Shown here: in pieces, positions 33,369-41,123 of the stretch
Position numbering within the stretch: position 1 is the first letter of the stretch
How the letters are laid out: each line of letters opens with the position of its first letter
NCBI RefSeq assembly: GCF_025154075.1
Contig: NZ_JAOAMU010000005.1
Span: 303,749 to 367,748, forward strand
DNA: 64,000 nucleotides
Source: Chryseobacterium herbae
GTDB taxonomy: Bacteria > Bacteroidota > Bacteroidia > Flavobacteriales > Weeksellaceae
Reading direction: 5' to 3'
Notes under the pieces: model-generated
The model's input: the letters and a program-made list of their open reading frames with translations, nothing else
The model's database searches: none
What the model was told of the DNA's origin: nothing
Made by a program: the position numbers and the translations under genes

Positions 33369-34008
33369 TATTTTTGTGTAAGGTTTTTAAAAATTCTTTT
33401 TTAGGAATCATTTTCGCACCTAAGCTTTCCAGGTGCTCAGTATGAGATTGGCAGTCAATGAGATCGAGGATTTCTTTATTGCTTTCTACAAAATGTATAA
33501 AGCCGGCTTTAGAGGCATTGCTCACCTTTGCAAACATACTCTCACCACAGAAAACACTTCCAATCTGAAGGCCGTAAAATCCACCAACCAATTCTTCATC
33601 CTGCCATACTTCAATACTTTTGGCAAGACCATAATCGTGGAGCTTGATAAAAGACTCCATCAGTTCGTCGGAAAGCCAGGTTCCCGATTGCCCTTTTCTG
33701 CTCGTCTGCTGGCAGTTTCGGATGACTTCCCTGAAGCTTTTATTCTCTGAATAGGTAAAAACATCCCTGTTCAGGATCTTTCGCATCGATTTGGACACTT
33801 TCAGTTCCTCAGGATACAGGACAAATCTGGGATCGGGACTCCACCATAATATTTCCTCCCCGGGATTGTACCACGGAAAAATTCCCAGCTGATAAGCGAA
33901 CCAGATACGCTCTATGGACAGATCGCCACCAAAAGCAATCAGGCCTTCATGACCGTCATAAAGTTCAGGATCGGGGAATGAAATCTCATTTTCGTCTAGT
34001 CGGACCAT
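33355..34008 (-). CDS. aat: Leucyl/phenylalanyl-tRNA-protein transferase
   Basis: Encodes 217 residues from the ATG at 34008. Typical Aat motifs: FPDPELYDGHEGLIAFGGDLS, LAYQxGIFPWYNPGEEILWWSPDPR, SGTWLSDELMESFIKLHDYGLAKSIEVW, GGFYGLQIGSVFCGESMF and SHTEHLESLGAK. It adds Leu or Phe to the N-terminal Arg or Lys of proteins, marking them for ClpS/ClpAP. The extra ten upstream residues of the longest frame are not conserved in the family and are left out. It is co-transcribed with the DMT gene. Confidence 0.93.
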   Translation of the reverse strand: MVRLDENEISFPDPELYDGHEGLIAFGGDLSIERIWFAYQLGIFPWYNPGEEILWWSPDPRFVLYPEELKVSKSMRKILNRDVFTYSENKSFREVIRNCQQTSRKGQSGTWLSDELMESFIKLHDYGLAKSIEVWQDEELVGGFYGLQIGSVFCGESMFAKVSNASKAGFIHFVESNKEILDLIDCQSHTEHLESLGAKMIPKKEFLKTLHKNNERR

Positions 34009-34069
34009 TATTTTGGAAAAAAAATCCCACTTGAGCAAGCAGGATTTATATTTGATCTTTTTCTTTTAA

Positions 34070-34447
34070 TTAAAAAGGTAAATCGTCGTCATCGTCGCCA
34101 GCGAAAGGGTTTTCGTTGGAAACAGGAGATGCAGATTGGGAAGGAGACGCCTGAGTTGGCTCAGATCCGTTGTCCATCACTTTTTCAATTTTCCATCCTG
34201 TGATAGAATTGAAATATTTAGTTTCGCCCTGAGGAGAAACCCATTCTCTTCCTCTGATGTTGATTCCCACCTTTACAGTTTCACCTTCTTTAAGGTTATC
34301 TAATAAACTGATCTTATCAGACAAAAATTCTATGTTTATCGGCTGTGGATACTGTTCCTGAGTTAAAATAACCATTTCTCTCTTTTGAAAACCACTTGCA
34401 AATGTCTGAGCATCAAAAAGTTTCTTTACCGTTCCTTGTAATTCCAT
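34070..34447 (-). CDS. DUF3127 family OB-fold-like protein
   Basis: Encodes 125 residues: a strand-rich domain MELQGTVKKLFDAQTFASGFQKREMVILT...VGINIRGREWVSPQGETKYFNSITGWKIEKV, then a Ser/Pro/Gln-rich linker and an acidic tail ENPFAGDDDDDLPF. The tail closely resembles the C-terminal acidic tip of single-stranded DNA-binding proteins, and DUF3127 resembles an OB fold. This suggests a DNA- or repair-associated role, by inference. The start at 34447 is chosen because upstream codons are not protein-like and overlap an AT-rich leader. Confidence 0.85.
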   Translation of the reverse strand: MELQGTVKKLFDAQTFASGFQKREMVILTQEQYPQPINIEFLSDKISLLDNLKEGETVKVGINIRGREWVSPQGETKYFNSITGWKIEKVMDNGSEPTQASPSQSASPVSNENPFAGDDDDDLPF

Positions 34448-34544
34448 ATTGTAATTATTAACGTTGTAAAAGTAAGAAAATGAAATGTAATAATAGGTGA
34501 GGCAGAAAAAAAATATGAGAATTTTAATTTTTTTTTCTGAAAAG

Positions 34545-34575
34545 TTTGGAGGTAAAGGAAAATGTCCTATATTTG
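34545..34575 (+). promoter_or_regulatory. tRNA operon promoter
   Basis: TTTG (34545-34548), a 19-bp spacer and TATATTTG (34568-34575), about 43 bases upstream of the first tRNA. A near-ideal Bacteroidetes promoter. Confidence 0.8.
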
Positions 34576-34617
34576 CACTCACAAAAACGAAGCAAGCTCT
34601 TTAAAATAAACAAACCA

Positions 34618-34699
34618 GCGGATGTGGTGTAATTGGTAGCCATGCCAGACTTAGGATCTGGTGCCGTGAGGCGTGGGGGTTCGAGTCCCTTCATCCGCA
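34618..34699 (+). tRNA. tRNA-Leu (anticodon TAG)
   Basis: 82 nt. Acceptor GCGGATG pairs with CATCCGC, discriminator A. The anticodon loop reads CTTAGGA with TAG. A long variable arm and a GGGTTCGAGTCCC T-arm are present. CCA is not encoded (CTA follows). Nearly identical to the gene at 35047. Confidence 0.95.
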
Positions 34700-34703
34700 C
34701 TAT

Positions 34704-34776
34704 GCGAAAATAGCTCAGCTGGTAGAGCACAACCTTGCCAAGGTTGGGGTCGCGGGTTCGAGTCCCGTTTTTCGCT
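34704..34776 (+). tRNA. tRNA-Gly (anticodon GCC)
   Basis: 73 nt. Acceptor GCGAAAA pairs with TTTTCGC, the anticodon loop is TTGCCAA, discriminator T, and the encoded CCA is at 34777-34779. It starts only 5 bases after the tRNA-Leu. Confidence 0.96.
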
Positions 34777-34784
34777 CCACACCT

Positions 34785-34868
34785 GCCCTGGTGGTGGAAC
34801 TGGTAGACACGCAGGACTTAAAATCCTGTGTTCGTAAGAACGTGCGGGTTCAAGTCCCGCCCGGGGTA
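34785..34868 (+). tRNA. tRNA-Leu (anticodon TAA)
   Basis: 84 nt. Acceptor GCCCTGG pairs with CCGGGGT using wobble pairs, the anticodon loop CTTAAAA holds TAA, with a long variable arm GTGTTCGTAAGAACGT and the T-arm GCGGGTTCAAGTCCCGC. No encoded CCA. Confidence 0.95.
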
Positions 34869-34869
34869 C

Positions 34870-34907
34870 TAAAACTCTCTGTAGATTTTTTCGACAGAGA
34901 GTTTTTT
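34870..34907 (+). terminator. Terminator of tRNA operon 1
   Basis: AAAACTCTCTGT (34871-34882) pairs with ACAGAGAGTTTT (34894-34905), followed by further T. The same CTCTCTGT core is used after the second tRNA-Leu. Confidence 0.85.
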
Positions 34908-34995
34908 AGTTTTAAGAAGGGTTTGTAAGAAATATATTTATTCATTTTTTGTTAGTATTTATATTTTTTAGTTCTTATTTTAAGACAAAATGTTT

Positions 34996-35003
34996 TATAT
35001 TTG
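34996..35003 (+). promoter_or_regulatory. -7 box of second tRNA-Leu(TAG)
   Basis: TATATTTG, the same -7 box as the first tRNA operon, 43 bases upstream of the tRNA. The -33 element is not clear. Confidence 0.6.
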
Positions 35004-35046
35004 TAGTCTCGTAAGAGGAAAAGGTTCTTTAAACAAAGAAAAATCA

Positions 35047-35128
35047 GCGGATGTGGTGTAATTGGTAGCCACGCCAGACTTAGGATCTGGTGCTGTGAGG
35101 CGTGGGGGTTCGAGTCCCTTCATCCGCA
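35047..35128 (+). tRNA. tRNA-Leu (anticodon TAG), second copy
   Basis: 82 nt, differing from the copy at 34618 at two positions that I can see (CATGCC to CACGCC and GCCGTG to GCTGTG). Discriminator A at 35128 is followed by an encoded CCA (35129-35131), unlike copy 1. It has its own promoter and terminator. Confidence 0.95.
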
Positions 35129-35135
35129 CCACACA

Positions 35136-35173
35136 AAAAAACTCTCTGTATAGTATGTACAGAGAGTTTTTTG
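35136..35173 (+). terminator. Terminator of second tRNA-Leu
   Basis: A 15-bp perfect stem (35136-35150 with 35158-35172, loop TAGTATG) with core ACTCTCTGTA and a T run. Confidence 0.9.
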
Positions 35174-35275
35174 TTTTATACCAAATAATAACTTCCTCCC
35201 TCCATCTTCCATCTTTACAATCTGTATCCAATATAATAGTAACTTCTGTATCTGTATCCAGAATCGTATACTCCA

Positions 35276-35283
35276 TAACTTTG
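35276..35283 (+). promoter_or_regulatory. -7 box TAACTTTG
   Basis: An exact TAnnTTTG match 20 bases before the ATG at 35304. The region before it contains two copies of TCTGTATCCA. Confidence 0.5.
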
Positions 35284-35303
35284 CTTAAGTAAATCAGAAC
35301 ACT

Positions 35304-35669
35304 ATGGAAACCTTACGACAATCCCGCGATCAGCTTCTTTATGCTGAAGTCTATATTTCAGATATGCTGTCCCTGAAAAATATTTTTCTACAGACCCAGA
35401 CGCTAAAAAAACTCAATCAGAATTTCGGTGTCCCTTTTCTTTTGGTCAAAAAGAAAGATCGAGTAGTGGCATTTGCAAGTCTGGTGATCAACGAAAAAGG
35501 AGAGATTGCTTTTAAGATCTATGAAGATAGCCTTTCCGATGTTGAGAAAAGAAATTTCACCCTGCTCGCAGAAAGCTATTTTAGAAAAAACAATACCGCC
35601 AATTTCCGTAATCCTGAGCAGCTGAAAAGCAGCATCAGCAGAATGGTTGGCTGGTTGAACATTGGATAA
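35304..35669 (+). CDS. Conserved-looking small protein, unknown
   Basis: Encodes 121 residues of mixed helix and strand: METLRQSRDQLLYAEVYISDMLSLKNIFLQ, a strand pair VPFLLVKKKDRVVAFASLVINEKGEIAFKIYED, then helices ending SRMVGWLNIG. The layout (helix, beta hairpin with VAFASL, helices) faintly recalls a truncated acyltransferase-like fold, but no motif confirms this. Cytoplasmic by sequence. It precedes the MocR-type gene by 42 bases in the same direction. Confidence 0.7.
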   Translation: METLRQSRDQLLYAEVYISDMLSLKNIFLQTQTLKKLNQNFGVPFLLVKKKDRVVAFASLVINEKGEIAFKIYEDSLSDVEKRNFTLLAESYFRKNNTANFRNPEQLKSSISRMVGWLNIG

Positions 35670-35711
35670 AACTGAAGGAAATTTGTACATTTACTATAAA
35701 ACCCAGATCAC

Positions 35712-37130
35712 ATGTCCAAAGACGTTCTCTACCTTAAAATAGCAAAATCTGTCACTGAGCAGATCAAAAGTGATACCCTGCAATTCGGCGATAGACTCCC
35801 TTCACTCAGAAGTGCTCAGAAACTTTATAATGTCAGTCTGAATACGGTGAAACAGGCCTACATGGAACTGGAAAGCCGTTCGTTGGTAGAATCACGTCCG
35901 AAATACGGCTATTTTGTGAGCCAGAGTTCCCAAAGAAAGCTTGCGCTACCATCAGTAGCGCCTATGAAAGTAGCGGAAAGAGAAAATACAGCTGAAGTTC
36001 TTATCGATAAGGTATTCGGAACCATTGATGGATCCGATGATGTTACCCAGTTTGCGTTAGGTATTCCGGGTAAAAGCTTCCTTCCATTAGCCAAGCTGAA
36101 GAAATCGATGATCAATGTGATCAACAGAAAGACTGACAGCGGAACAGATTACGAACCGGTTCAGGGAAACGAATATCTTCGTCGCGAATCTGCCAAATGG
36201 GCTCTGGTGCTGGAAGGGAAGATCTCGGAAGATGACCTGGTGATCACCTCAGGAGCGATGAATGCGGTCTACACCTGTCTGATGGCGGTAACGAAACCGG
36301 GAGATTCTGTAGCCGTGGAAAGTCCTGTTTATTTCGGCGTTCTTCAGGCCATCCAGCAACTGGGACTGAAAGTGGTAGAAATTCCTACTCATCCTATTTA
36401 CGGAGTTGATCTTGATGCTTTGAAAAAAGTACTGCCTACACTTTCCGCATGTTGTTTTGTGACGAATTTCAACAATCCGTTAGGCTTTCAGATGCCGGAT
36501 GAGAACAAAAAAGAGCTGGTAAAGCTGATCACATACTATAATGTTCCCCTTATTGAGGACGATATTTACGGAAACCTGTATTTTGGAGCAGAGAGACCAA
36601 AACCGTGTAAATTCTATGATGAATCAGGGCTTGTGATGTGGATAGGATCGGTTTCCAAGACGCTTGCTCCCGGGTATCGGGTAGGTTGGGTGGCTCCCGG
36701 AAAATTTAAAGAACAGGTGATCCGGCAGAAACTGGTGCAGACGGTATGCAGCCCGTCCATATATCCGGATGTGATTGCAGATTTCCTGGAACACGGAAGG
36801 TATGACCATCATTTGAGAACCTTCAGAAAAAAATTATACGCAAATTATCTCCAGATTCAGAAGTCGGTAACAGAATATTTTCCCGATAACACCAAAATCT
36901 CAGAACCAAAAGGAGGCTTTATGCTATGGCTGGAGCTGGACAAAAAAATATGTACGGAAGATTTATTTGATGAAGCGATGAGTCAGAAAATCAATTTTGC
37001 TCCGGGAAGAATGTTTTCGCAGTACAATCAATACCAGAATTGTATGCGTCTGAACTATGCCCTGGAATGGACAGACAGAGTAGAAAGCGATCTGGAGAAA
37101 TTAGCAAAAATGGTAAAAAAAAGAATTTAA
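35712..37130 (+). CDS. MocR-type regulator: GntR HTH fused to PLP aminotransferase fold
   Basis: Encodes 472 residues. The first 75 form a GntR winged helix (GDRLPSLRSAQKLYNVSLNTVKQAYMELE). The rest is a class I aminotransferase fold with the PLP Lys in SVSKTLAPGYRVGW (about residue 315), NFNNPLG and DDIYGNL. MocR proteins use PLP plus an amino-acid effector to regulate genes, often for vitamin B6 or amine metabolism. The targets are not evident here, since neither neighbour is clearly B6-related. Some homologues are annotated simply as aminotransferases. Confidence 0.9.
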   Translation: MSKDVLYLKIAKSVTEQIKSDTLQFGDRLPSLRSAQKLYNVSLNTVKQAYMELESRSLVESRPKYGYFVSQSSQRKLALPSVAPMKVAERENTAEVLIDKVFGTIDGSDDVTQFALGIPGKSFLPLAKLKKSMINVINRKTDSGTDYEPVQGNEYLRRESAKWALVLEGKISEDDLVITSGAMNAVYTCLMAVTKPGDSVAVESPVYFGVLQAIQQLGLKVVEIPTHPIYGVDLDALKKVLPTLSACCFVTNFNNPLGFQMPDENKKELVKLITYYNVPLIEDDIYGNLYFGAERPKPCKFYDESGLVMWIGSVSKTLAPGYRVGWVAPGKFKEQVIRQKLVQTVCSPSIYPDVIADFLEHGRYDHHLRTFRKKLYANYLQIQKSVTEYFPDNTKISEPKGGFMLWLELDKKICTEDLFDEAMSQKINFAPGRMFSQYNQYQNCMRLNYALEWTDRVESDLEKLAKMVKKRI

Positions 37131-37613
37131 TTTTCGGTAACTGGGTCATTATAAACCACAAAAGTCACAAAAGATTTTAAACACTTTAGTTATTTTTTAA
37201 GTTCAATATATTGAGCATAAAAAGAACACTTAAGATTTAAAAAAATCAGAGATTTTTATTGATATGATTTAAACCATTAAGTGGAATTAAGTTTTTAAGA
37301 TCATTAAGGGAGCTTCGTTTTGAGGATTGCAGCTTAAAAAAATCTTTAGATTTTTTCTTAATTCTTCTTACCTCCTTCACAGATCTTAATGTTTCAAAAA
37401 AAGATCCATAATCTCTGTGAAAATCTGTGGTGAAAAAAAATATAAACCACAAAAGGCAAAAAAGATTTTAAACACTTTAGTTATTTTTTAAATTCAATGT
37501 ACTGAGCATAAAAAGTGGACTTAAGTTTAAAAAATCAGCGATTTTTAGTGAGACTCTGATTCTGAGTGAAACCTTGGAAATATAAATAGTAATATCAATT
37601 AAACCCTATAGCG
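37131..37613. repeat. 483-bp gap with a 100-bp direct repeat
   Basis: Two copies of an approximately 105-bp sequence lie at 37150-37258 and 37441-37548. Both run TATAAACCACAAAAG, AAGATTTTAAACACTTTAG, TTATTTTTTAA, TTCAAT, GAGCATAAAAAG and AAATCAG-GATTTTTA. They differ by scattered substitutions. Between them is AT-rich sequence resembling TTAAGTTTTTAAGATCATTAAGG. No gene. Confidence 0.7.
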
Positions 37614-38099
37614 ATGAATGAAATGAATAATGAAGTAACCATTATCAACTACGAACCTCAATACAAAGAAGCTTTTAAAACATTAAATGAAGAATGGATC
37701 AAAACATTTTTTACCATGGAAGCTGGCGATTATAAACTGCTGGACAATCCGGTAGAACATATTATAGAAAAAGGAGGACATATCGTCTTTGCGCTTTTGG
37801 ATAATGAAGCTGTAGGAACCTGTGCATTGGTGAAACTTTCCGATGAGCCGCTTCGATTTGAACTTTCCAAGATGGCAGTAAGCCCTAAAGCACAAGGCAA
37901 GAAAATAGGTTATCTGGTAGGACGGGCTTTAGTGGATAAAGCAAGAGAATTGAAAGCACAAAGCATTTTTCTGGAAACGAATTCCGTGTTGGTTCCTGCG
38001 ATCAAACTGTATGAAAAGTTAGGCTTCAAACATATGCCGATTTCAGATTCTGCCTATGACCGGTGTGATACCCAAATGCTGCTGGAAATCAATGATTAA
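37614..38099 (+). CDS. GNAT family N-acetyltransferase
   Basis: Encodes 161 residues with the acetyl-CoA-binding motif A: ELSKMAVSPKAQGKKIGYLVGRALVDKA (about residues 84-111), and motif B with NSVLVPAIKLYEKLGFKHMP. The substrate is unknown. Two in-frame ATGs (37614 and 37623) lie close together; the first is used. It is a single gene flanked by noncoding DNA. Confidence 0.9.
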   Translation: MNEMNNEVTIINYEPQYKEAFKTLNEEWIKTFFTMEAGDYKLLDNPVEHIIEKGGHIVFALLDNEAVGTCALVKLSDEPLRFELSKMAVSPKAQGKKIGYLVGRALVDKARELKAQSIFLETNSVLVPAIKLYEKLGFKHMPISDSAYDRCDTQMLLEIND

Positions 38100-38101
38100 G
38101 C

Positions 38102-38149
38102 AAAAAAAAGATATTAGAACTCGGATTGGAATATCCTTGTTCTAATATC
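38102..38149 (-). terminator. Hairpin, probably terminator for the minus-strand gene
   Basis: GATATTAGAAC (38110-38120) pairs with GTTCTAATATC (38139-38149). On the minus strand the hairpin is followed by eight T; on the plus strand it is followed by A. It therefore suits the gene ending at 38324 better than the GNAT gene. Confidence 0.6.
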
Positions 38150-38323
38150 AAAAAAATTAAATCTAATGCGTTGTTATAGTTAGGAAGCCTGAAGTTCGAA
38201 GATGGAAGTTATCTTAGCCTAAAGCCAAAATTGCAGTGGATTTTAATCACTTTTTATGGAAACTGTTGAAATTGAATGTCCAACGGTAACTTCCATCCTC
38301 CTCTTCCAGCTTCCAATCTCCTC

Positions 38324-40177
38324 TTATTTCTTAATGAAAGTCTTCGTCAGCGACTTTGTACTTCCCGTGATCTTGATGAAATACACTCCCGCAGATAGGC
38401 TCTGGATGTTTAATGTTTCGTTAAACAAACCGTTCGAAGGCTTTAAATTTTTTGTTGAAATCACGGATCCTTTGGCGTCAATGATTTCTGATTTAATCTC
38501 TTTATCTTCAGACTGATACTGGATACTGATGCTTTCTGAAGCAGGATTTGGATAAAGCTTGAAATCATCAGTTTTTGTTTTGGTATCCTTCACAGCCAAA
38601 GCACCGTTAGCACATACCGGAATACGATTCACCCCATCGATTCCCCATGATGGCTGTACCGGAATACACATCCAGTTCAGAACGGTAGGGAAATGATCCG
38701 TTTCTCTTGTTGTTGAGGAGTAATCATGAATTTTAAATATATTGGTAGTCCCTGCAGCATAAGCAGGAGATCCTGTTACTGCAAGATGGTTGGCATTCGG
38801 ACTTGAATCGGTCAGCGTGTTTCCTGAAGTTCCGTTGCATTTCCAGTCTGCCAGTAGTTGAGCATAATAAGGATGCGAAGACGTAATATCCTGATTCGCC
38901 CAATTGACGATCACATCATTCGGAAGAGCAGATTTCCAGATTCTGATGTCTTTATAGGATGCTGCAAGATTCTCACCATATACATTTGTCCCGTCTTGAT
39001 TGATGGTAAATGGAAGACCTGAATCTATATTTCCAATGGTATTCATTTTAGCAAAAGTCACAGGAACACCATCTTCATACATCGTTACAAGTCCATCTCT
39101 GTCGAAACTTACGGCAATATGTTTCCATTTTCCTGTTTCTACTTTTCCTCCAGTCATGTCAATTCTGTTGGTTCCGTCACCGATATTCATTTTGAAATTT
39201 TGTCCTGAGCTTCCGGAGATGACAAAACCTTTATTCTTTCCATTCGCCCAGTTTTTATTACTGACCATCACGGGATCGCTTGAATAGGCTGCATTTGGTT
39301 TTACCCAGAATTCAATCGTAAAATCCTGAGTGGCTCCGAAATTAAAAGGAGTCTGGTTAGCCGGTTTTGCATACGTACCAGCCGGAAAGCTAAGCTGATT
39401 AAAAGTTTTATTGGACTCCAGAATCGTTTTACTGATCTGCTGAGGAGTAAATCCAGGATTGGAATAGATATTAAAGATATTTCGTTCCGAAAGGTTTCCA
39501 CCACCATGGCCGCTTTGTACAGCCCCATGATCTGTCGTTAATACCACCAGCCATTCTTCATTGTTGTAGGTTGGTCTGTTTTTCATAGCATTGACGATCT
39601 CTCCGATATAAGCATCGGTAGTTTGAATTGAAGAAACATACTGAGGAACTGTACCAGCGAATCCATAAGAATGTCCGGCATGGTCTACATCGTCAAAATC
39701 TACAAAAAGAATATCGGGATTATCATTCTGCATAGCATTCACGGCTGCATTTTTTACCGCAAGATCTGAACCTAAATTGCTTTGTACATCGGCATTTTGT
39801 ACGATCTTATCATTGATAGGCGCCCAGTTAACCAGAGACATTGTTCTTAAATTAGGGTTATAAGTTTCTGCTCTTGTTAAAAAATCATGATAGTTTGCAT
39901 AGTTCGGGCTGGTGAAATTGTTGTCCTGAACGTTGTGCTTCGTATGCCATACACCGGTAAGCATGGTGCTCCAGCCATTTCCGCTCAAGGTTATGGCGGC
40001 GCACAGACCATCAAGGGAGTAAATGGATTGATTGACAAGGTTTTGGATGTTCGGAATGTTGCTGGACATCATCACGTCTGCACGGCATCCGTCAATACCG
40101 ATAAATAGAACTTTCTTGGTCTGAGCTTGAAAGAAACAGCTCATAAGAACGGCCATTGAGAATAGTTTTGTTTTCAT
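38324..40177 (-). CDS. T9SS-secreted phosphodiesterase with LamG domain
   Basis: Encodes 617 residues in three parts. After a signal peptide (to FQAQ) comes a type I phosphodiesterase/nucleotide pyrophosphatase domain: FIGIDGCRAD, the nucleophile region SGNGWSTMLTG, FDDVDHAGHSYG and TTDHGAVQSGHGG supply the two metal sites. The middle (about 265-420) is a LamG/concanavalin-like domain (FTIEFWVKPN, KWKHIAVSFDRDGLVTMYEDG). The C-terminus (about 540-617) is a type A T9SS sorting signal (LYPNPASESISIQY, AGVYFIKI). It likely releases phosphate or alcohols from phosphoesters outside the cell. An inverted repeat at 40205-40262 upstream shares its core with the receptor operon. Confidence 0.9.
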   Translation of the reverse strand: MKTKLFSMAVLMSCFFQAQTKKVLFIGIDGCRADVMMSSNIPNIQNLVNQSIYSLDGLCAAITLSGNGWSTMLTGVWHTKHNVQDNNFTSPNYANYHDFLTRAETYNPNLRTMSLVNWAPINDKIVQNADVQSNLGSDLAVKNAAVNAMQNDNPDILFVDFDDVDHAGHSYGFAGTVPQYVSSIQTTDAYIGEIVNAMKNRPTYNNEEWLVVLTTDHGAVQSGHGGGNLSERNIFNIYSNPGFTPQQISKTILESNKTFNQLSFPAGTYAKPANQTPFNFGATQDFTIEFWVKPNAAYSSDPVMVSNKNWANGKNKGFVISGSSGQNFKMNIGDGTNRIDMTGGKVETGKWKHIAVSFDRDGLVTMYEDGVPVTFAKMNTIGNIDSGLPFTINQDGTNVYGENLAASYKDIRIWKSALPNDVIVNWANQDITSSHPYYAQLLADWKCNGTSGNTLTDSSPNANHLAVTGSPAYAAGTTNIFKIHDYSSTTRETDHFPTVLNWMCIPVQPSWGIDGVNRIPVCANGALAVKDTKTKTDDFKLYPNPASESISIQYQSEDKEIKSEIIDAKGSVISTKNLKPSNGLFNETLNIQSLSAGVYFIKITGSTKSLTKTFIKK

Positions 40178-40204
40178 GGGGATAAAGGGTTTTGAAAAAG
40201 AAAT

Positions 40205-40262
40205 GTTTACAAATAGTAATTTTATTTTTAACTATTGTAAAATTAATTTACTATTTGTAAAC
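40205..40262. promoter_or_regulatory. Operator cluster with inverted TACTATTTGTAAAC sites
   Basis: Arms 40205-40219 (GTTTACAAATAGTAA) and 40248-40262 (TTACTATTTGTAAAC) are perfect inverted copies. Between them, 40226-40242 (TTTTAACTATTGTAAAA) is a degenerate third site. They lie 28-85 bases upstream of the phosphodiesterase ATG. The same 17-bp palindrome occurs at 46722-46738 before the TonB receptor operon. Confidence 0.7.
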
Positions 40263-40448
40263 ATGTGTAAATTTAAAGTTAATAAATTGATAACTAAACG
40301 ATTATGTTTTTAAACACAAATGGCACCCATCTTTTTCACGAATGACACAATGAGTTTATCTGTGAACATTAGTGAATCTATTAGTGCCATTAGTGTTTAA
40401 GTCTTAAAAATGAGGCTGAAAAAAGTAAGTATGATTTGAAAGAAGAGT

Positions 40449-41117
40449 TTAAAGTATATCTTCAGCCTCAGAAATCGTATTAAAAATATAATCAGGATGT
40501 GCCTTTTCCAGCTCTGTTCTGCTTTGTGCTCCTGAAAGAACAGCGATAGTCAGTCCGCAGCCTGCATTTTTCCCTTCTTCAATATCAATCACAGAATCAC
40601 CAGCTTTTAAAACCTTTTCCGGTTCAGTGATATTGAATTTTTTCATCGCAAGATTGATCATGTCAGGGCTTGGGCGGCTTTCTGAAACATCGTCAGCAGT
40701 GATCAGTGCATCGAAATGGATATTTTCTTTCCATTGTAATTTATCCAAAAGCTGATGGGCAATCTCGGAAGTATAACCGGTGTTGAGAACCACTTTTTTA
40801 TGCTGAGCTTTCATCTTTAAAAGAAAGTTTTCGGTCCCGTTGATAGGCTTCACTTCAAGTTTGTGGTAAGCTTCTTTTAACTGTTCTGAAAAGTTCTGGA
40901 AAATAACGGCAGCATCTTCTTCATTGCCCTCGATTTCCTTCAGTAAACTGGTGATCGCTTCCAGCTTTTCCATGCCGGCGCAGCTTGAAAGCACCTTTTC
41001 TAAAGTCACATGATAACCGTGATTATTCACAGCCTGCGTTAAAGTTTTGTACACTACATTGTCTTCGTCAATCGTTGTTCCGGCCATATCCAGAACCAGT
41101 AATTCTATATTCTTCAT
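40449..41117 (-). CDS. Phosphonatase-like HAD hydrolase (PhnX-like)
   Basis: Encodes 222 residues of the HAD superfamily. The nucleophile motif is LDMAGTT with Asp10 and Ala12, matching phosphonatase (DxA) rather than ordinary phosphatases (DxD). A Lys at 51 in AGMEKLEAI aligns by eye with the Schiff-base Lys region of PhnX. GYTSEIA and AGDSVIDIEEGKNAGCG supply the remaining HAD motifs. PhnX breaks the C-P bond of phosphonoacetaldehyde. The gene follows the FAD oxidoreductase by 6 bases, the synteny described for TIGR03351/TIGR03364 families. Confidence 0.85.
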   Translation of the reverse strand: MKNIELLVLDMAGTTIDEDNVVYKTLTQAVNNHGYHVTLEKVLSSCAGMEKLEAITSLLKEIEGNEEDAAVIFQNFSEQLKEAYHKLEVKPINGTENFLLKMKAQHKKVVLNTGYTSEIAHQLLDKLQWKENIHFDALITADDVSESRPSPDMINLAMKKFNITEPEKVLKAGDSVIDIEEGKNAGCGLTIAVLSGAQSRTELEKAHPDYIFNTISEAEDIL

Positions 41118-41123
41118 TGAAAT

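Noticed and set aside
38110..38149. Terminator for the GNAT gene
   Set aside because: On the plus strand the hairpin is followed by A, not T; the T run is on the minus strand, so it was assigned to the opposite gene.
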